Below, in pieces: positions 59,657-64,000 of a stretch of DNA of 64,000 bases. Origin of the DNA: Flammulina velutipes (lineage: Eukaryota; Basidiomycota; Agaricomycetes; Agaricales; Physalacriaceae). The notes under the pieces are model-generated. The model saw only the letters and a program-made list of their open reading frames with translations, was not told the origin of the DNA and ran no database searches. The stretch lies in contig CM022377.1 of assembly GCA_011800155.1 (NCBI GenBank), positions 372,001 through 436,000 of the forward strand. Reading direction: 5' to 3'. Position numbers and translations under genes: made by a program. The stretch's first letter is position 1, and the number at the start of each line of letters is the position of its first letter.

Positions 59657-62398
59657 ATGAGTTCTCAGCCAAAGGCCGGGCCTTCCAAGAGGGCAGCAAA
59701 ATCAAAGCGCAACCATGCTATCAGCTCTTCTCGAGCGAGGCAAGCACAGGAAAATCAGAAGCTAGAGACCTTGGAGCGAGAAGTAGCAGAATTTGTGAGT
59801 ACTTTTTTATTCCACCGGAGTCATGCTCATTAACACAGACATAGACGCCCACCGATGGCTTGAAAACATTCGCTGCATTGCCGCTTTCCGATGGAACTAA
59901 ACGAGGTGCGACTCGCTCTCACCACCACTCAAAAAACATTTTCTTAACAGAATCCAGGATTAAAAAAAGCGTACTTTGTCAACACTACCGATATTCAAGC
60001 GAAGAGCATCCCGCTTTCTCTGAAAGGAAAGGACGTCCTTGGTTCTGCTCGTACCGGCAGTGGCAAGACATTAGCTTTCCTGGTACCGGTGCTTGATATT
60101 TTACATCGTCGTAAATGGGGACCGACGGATGGCTTAGGCGCTTTAATCATATCTCCCACTCGAGAATTGGTGCGTCTTGGGTTCGACGTGAGATGATAGT
60201 TTTAATTCTTTTTTCCAGGCTGTCCAAATATTCGAGGTGCTGAGATCTATTGGAGGATATCATTCGTTCTCTGCAGGCCTGGTGATCGGAGGAAAAAATC
60301 TCAAGGATGAGAGCGACCGTCTCGCGCGGATGAACATTCTCGTAGCGACACCTGGACGCCTGTTGCAACATATGGACCAAACATTTGGCTTCGACGCGGA
60401 CAATTTGCAGGTTCTAGGTGAGTTTTCAATCATTCGAATGTCTTTTTTAAATCTCATGGCCACATCCAGTACTTGACGAAGCAGACCGAATTTTGGACAT
60501 GGGCTTCTCAAAAACTCTATCTGCTATCCTTTCTCACCTACCGAAGTCTCGTCAGACTTTACTATTCTCAGCCACTCAGACACAATCGGTCAAGGACTTG
60601 GCTAGACTGAGCCTTAAGGACCCCATCTACGTTGGCGTAAATGACCAGTCAGCCGAGGCTTCGATTGCGACATCCACACCCGAAAATCTCTCCCAACATT
60701 ATCTTACTTGCACCCTCGATCAGAAACTATCCGTCCTATGGAGCTTCATAAAATCCCACCTTCAATCCAAAGTCCTTGTTTTCCTCTCTAGTTGCAAACA
60801 GGTTCGATTCGTCTACGAGACGTTTAGCAAGATGCGCCCCGGAATATCTCTCATACACATGCACGGAAAGCAGAAACAATCCGCTAGGCTGACGATGTAC
60901 AATAAATTCATCACGTCGAAGCATTCTGTGCTGATAGCTACGGATATCGCTGCACGTGGACTGGACTTTCCCTCGGTCGACTGGGTGCTGCAAGTCGATG
61001 CTCCTGAGGACGCGGATACATATATCCATCGAGTTGGGCGTACGGCACGGTACGAGAGTAAAGGCAAGAGCCTGCTCTTCCTCATGCCAAGCGAAGAAGA
61101 AGGGATGCTGGCGGCGTTACAAGGGAAGTCTATCAACATCGAAAAGCTCAAAGTCCGATCCAGCAAGACGCAAAGCATCGAAAATCAACTGCAAAATCTG
61201 GCATTCCAAGATCCTGAGATCAAGTACCTTGGGCAACGGGTTCGTGTCCTCATCGTTCTTCCAAAAGCCCGATCCTGACTATTTTTTCAAGGCGTTTGTG
61301 TCATATTTGCGTTCCGTTCACCTACACAAGGACAAATCTATTTTCAAAGTTGCCGACCTTCCCATCGAAGAATTTGCAGAGTCTCTTGGTCTTCCTGGTG
61401 CTCCAAAAATCAAGTTTTTGAGCAAGGAAATGGCAAAGCAGAAGAAGAATGCCAACCATAAAGCAGCGAAGGCGGTTCAAGAGGCTGCTGATGAGGACAA
61501 GGAGGACAGTGATGATGGGGAAGAGCACTCCTCTAGCGAAGAGGAAGATGAAGAACCAACGGCCCCCGCGAAAGTGCGTAGCTTCTCAGATCTCATGTTG
61601 TTTTCAGGCTGATAAAGTTACCAGTCCGATGTCGTACGGACCAAGTATGACCGCATGTTCGGACGCAAAAATCAAGACGTATTGACTGAGCACTACGACA
61701 AACTCATTGATCGTGATGATGATGATAAGGCGGACGACGACGATGACTTCATGACTATCAAGCGTGCCGACCATGAACTTCCTGAAGAGCACACTGGAAC
61801 ACTTTACGACATCAATGTGGACAATCTGTCGAACCGTAAAGCGAAACTCGGGAACGTGAAGAAAATAATGCTTTTGAACGCGCCGACTACGAAAAAACTG
61901 GTGTTTGGCGATGATGGTGAAGCCCGTTTGGCCAACCCTGTCGCAGAGGATGCAGAACGCTGGGTGCAGGAGAGAGGTGGAATCGAAGGTGTAATGAAGG
62001 AGGGTATCAAGTACGCGGAGACTGGGCGCGGAATGATGAAGATCGTGGATGTGGTGGATAAGGAGGAAGCACGCGACAAACGACGAGAAAAGAAGAGGAA
62101 GAGGAAGGACAGGGAGCGTGGCTTGGCGGTAAGATATTTTTGTGATATGCGAATTCGTCCAGTGCTGACATTTCCTTAGGACGAAGATGGTGAAATGGGT
62201 CCCATGATTGCCTCCGTCGAGGACGACGGATACGTCTCGCCTGATTTCGATATTCCTGATGCCGACTCAGATGAGGATGATGATGAATCGCCACTGCCTC
62301 ACAAGAAACCTCGTATCTTCCAAGGTGGAGAGAAGAAAAAGCATTCCATTGAAGACGACGAAGAACTGGCACTTCAACTTCTAAGAGGTGGTACCTAG
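59657..62398 (+). CDS. DBP4: DEAD-box ATP-dependent RNA helicase DBP4
   Basis: Nucleolar helicase needed for 18S rRNA processing and U14 snoRNA release. About nine exons from ATG 59657 ([18 protein letters not shown]). Motifs in order: Q motif [19 protein letters not shown], Ia SPTREL, Ib [56 protein letters not shown]. The DBP4-specific C-terminal part follows, with [17 protein letters not shown] and a long acidic and Lys-rich tail (ending [11 protein letters not shown]). The acidic run [16 protein letters not shown] matches the family. No anomaly seen. Confidence 0.95.
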
Positions 62399-62594
62399 CC
62401 GACATAGCAATGCATCCAATCCATTTATCCACGCCTCCTATGTATACATTTGTATCTACTACAGTGGACAACTACATTCCGATTTTGATTGCATTTTTCC
62501 TGAGAACTTCAGAAACAACACTTTCACTTGAGCGCTTGAACAGTCGACATTTCCATAGAGTGAACAGACAGCATCGAAGAAGCATATTATCATT

Positions 62595-64000
62595 TTAGAA
62601 GATATCGAACGCCGACCATTGGGGAATGACAGATCCTTTCAAATCTACGTCAACCCATCGCATACGTTCCCTGTCGATTCGTCCGTCACCAGTCGGCGAC
62701 ATATGTCCAAAGGCCTCGTCCCATCCCAACGCTACAGCCGACAGCTTGCAAACCGCCGACCCAACTGTACACAATACTCGTCGTACAGTCTGCCTGTCAA
62801 TGGTGGATGTAGGCCAAACCCCAGTCAGCAAAGCAAAGTCCACTACCATTCCACTCGTCAGCCTCGACCTCGTCTCCGTGTCGTATTCGCCAAACTCTGT
62901 CTGGTTGTATGAATGTGGACTCGCGAGTGCGCGAAGTTCAGGATGTTGGCTACGGCCAAGGTAGTACACAGTTTTGCCTTGCTCGTTTTCCAACGTGTTG
63001 GATAGAGCTGCAAGTGACGAAGGTGAATCCGATGCTAGATAGATGGTTTTAGTGTGCGATTCAAACAACGACAGATTATCGGCGAAATCTTCAAGAGGAA
63101 CGTAGGACTGTCGATGTGCCCACGCCTGGGCCTTCGCGTCGCCTCTTCGAATATGTGCAGAAGCATAAGGAGAATCGGGGAGATCCTGTCTCGCCAACTT
63201 GATCAAACGTTGACTCTCCGCGCTGGGTCTGATTGTTGAGGTGAGTGATAGATGTGCCATGTCATATAGCGGTTTTAGGCGATTGGTGTTTCGTTTGTAA
63301 CTACGATTGTAATCAACAACCAGCGACAATGGAGCGAAGATGAACGTACCCATCCTCGTACGCCTCAACGTACATGTGTCCAAAATGGAAGAGAGCGGTC
63401 CGCGACGTGATAATCCAATGGCGAGCGTGACGAGGGCATGCAACGTACTCTGGACAAATCGCGTGAGGTCTCGTAAATAGGTAAATGATACTGAAGATAA
63501 ACCTTCTGGAGGGGGAGGTTTGCAGCCCGGTTCAGGGCCAGGTTGGGTTTCGCGTACGCTTTGGAAGTGGTCTGTCCATCTACGAATGCAATTTGTGAGA
63601 AAGCCTATTGCCAAAAAAGTAAGGACAAACTTTCCGCGATTCCAGTATGTATCATCAATGAAGAAGGTACGATTCCGCTATAAATGGGCCCAGTCTCAGT
63701 TTCGACCTTGTCTCGAGGGGAAAAGTACGAACCTCTCTGGCCAACGCTGCTGCCTGAGCTATCAAAGCCAAGTCCGCCAGGAGTCCTCTATTCCCATCTA
63801 ACATATATGTGATGGTGCTGCTACACACAGCGCTATCGTCCATATGCTCCACGTCCATCACCATTCCGTGCGGTGGTTCCCAGTAAGGGTGTATCGCCAT
63901 CTTGCCTCCGGTGAGCCGGTAGCATTCGGTAAGATACTCGGCCGAATTAAGAGGAAATCTTGTATAGTTCTCGTAGGAGAGAAGGAGAGAAGGGTCCACC
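62595..64000 (-). CDS. Glycosyltransferase-like protein (fucosyltransferase-type HIRRGD), partial
   Basis: The 3' part of a gene entering from beyond 64000; stop near 62595, several introns. Joined exons on the minus strand include SENYTRFPLNSAEYL, RTFFIDDTYWNRGKW (the W completed after an intron), TDHFQSVRETQPGPEPGCK, YVACPRHARHWIITSRTALFHFGH, SAHIRRGDAKAQ and YLASDSPSSL. HIRRGD plus a later acidic substrate loop resembles the nucleotide-sugar site of alpha-1,6/O-fucosyltransferase-type enzymes. The N-terminus, where a membrane anchor would be expected, lies outside the window. Donor and acceptor cannot be inferred further. Confidence 0.65.

Overview
This window looks like the nuclear genome of a filamentous basidiomycete, most likely an agaricomycete. 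Nearly every gene is split by GT-AG introns of about 45-60 nt. Intergenic spaces are short and genes lie on both strands. The gene families also fit: a Zn2Cys6 regulator of the FLKIKCDG type, fungal DBP4, SYF2, PHO89, FSH-type hydrolase, F-box and SRPK-like kinase genes. Most gene models here were joined by hand across introns, and where exon lengths are given they sum to a multiple of three.

Layout, left to right. 1-826: 5' part of a Zn2Cys6 transcription factor running off the left edge. 2704-8599: ORC3 and MCM4, head to head over a 120-bp shared promoter. 8707-10298: amidohydrolase with a GC-AG intron and a 10-nt exon. 10516-11785: a chimeric duplication joining a copy of the DUF1308 gene tail to a copy of the MCM4 tail. 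12135-17952: a conserved unknown, a nucleotidyltransferase-like gene, the parent DUF1308 gene and a serine-rich protein. 18389-18873: a complete non-autonomous Helitron lying 4 bp beyond the stop codon of an MFS transporter (18878-20939). 21369-25432: secreted APP1-type phosphatase, ACC deaminase and a HAD phosphatase. 26541-34122: bHLH factor, mitochondrial protein, protein kinase, FSH hydrolase and SYF2. 34375-36489: large membrane protein. 36886-38576: a 5'-truncated non-LTR retrotransposon with poly(A) tail and perfect 12-bp target-site duplication. 38859-52648: PHO89 phosphate permease, type II NADH dehydrogenase, WH1 protein, F-box protein, a small PPxY membrane protein, and a helical protein resembling the N-terminal region of agaricomycete NLR-type proteins. 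53153-55600: a 5-oxoprolinase that has lost most of its HyuA half. 55838-57739: two divergently transcribed, paralogous small secreted protein genes with the same six-exon, all-phase-0 structure. 58167-64000: SRPK-like kinase, DBP4 helicase and a glycosyltransferase-like gene running off the right edge.

Most genes are unrelated housekeeping or accessory functions. The strongest functional pairing is ORC3 with MCM4, two factors of replication-origin licensing that share one promoter. The most unusual material is the Helitron, the LINE with its duplication, the microhomology-joined chimera, the decapitated 5-oxoprolinase and the divergent secreted-protein pair beside it.
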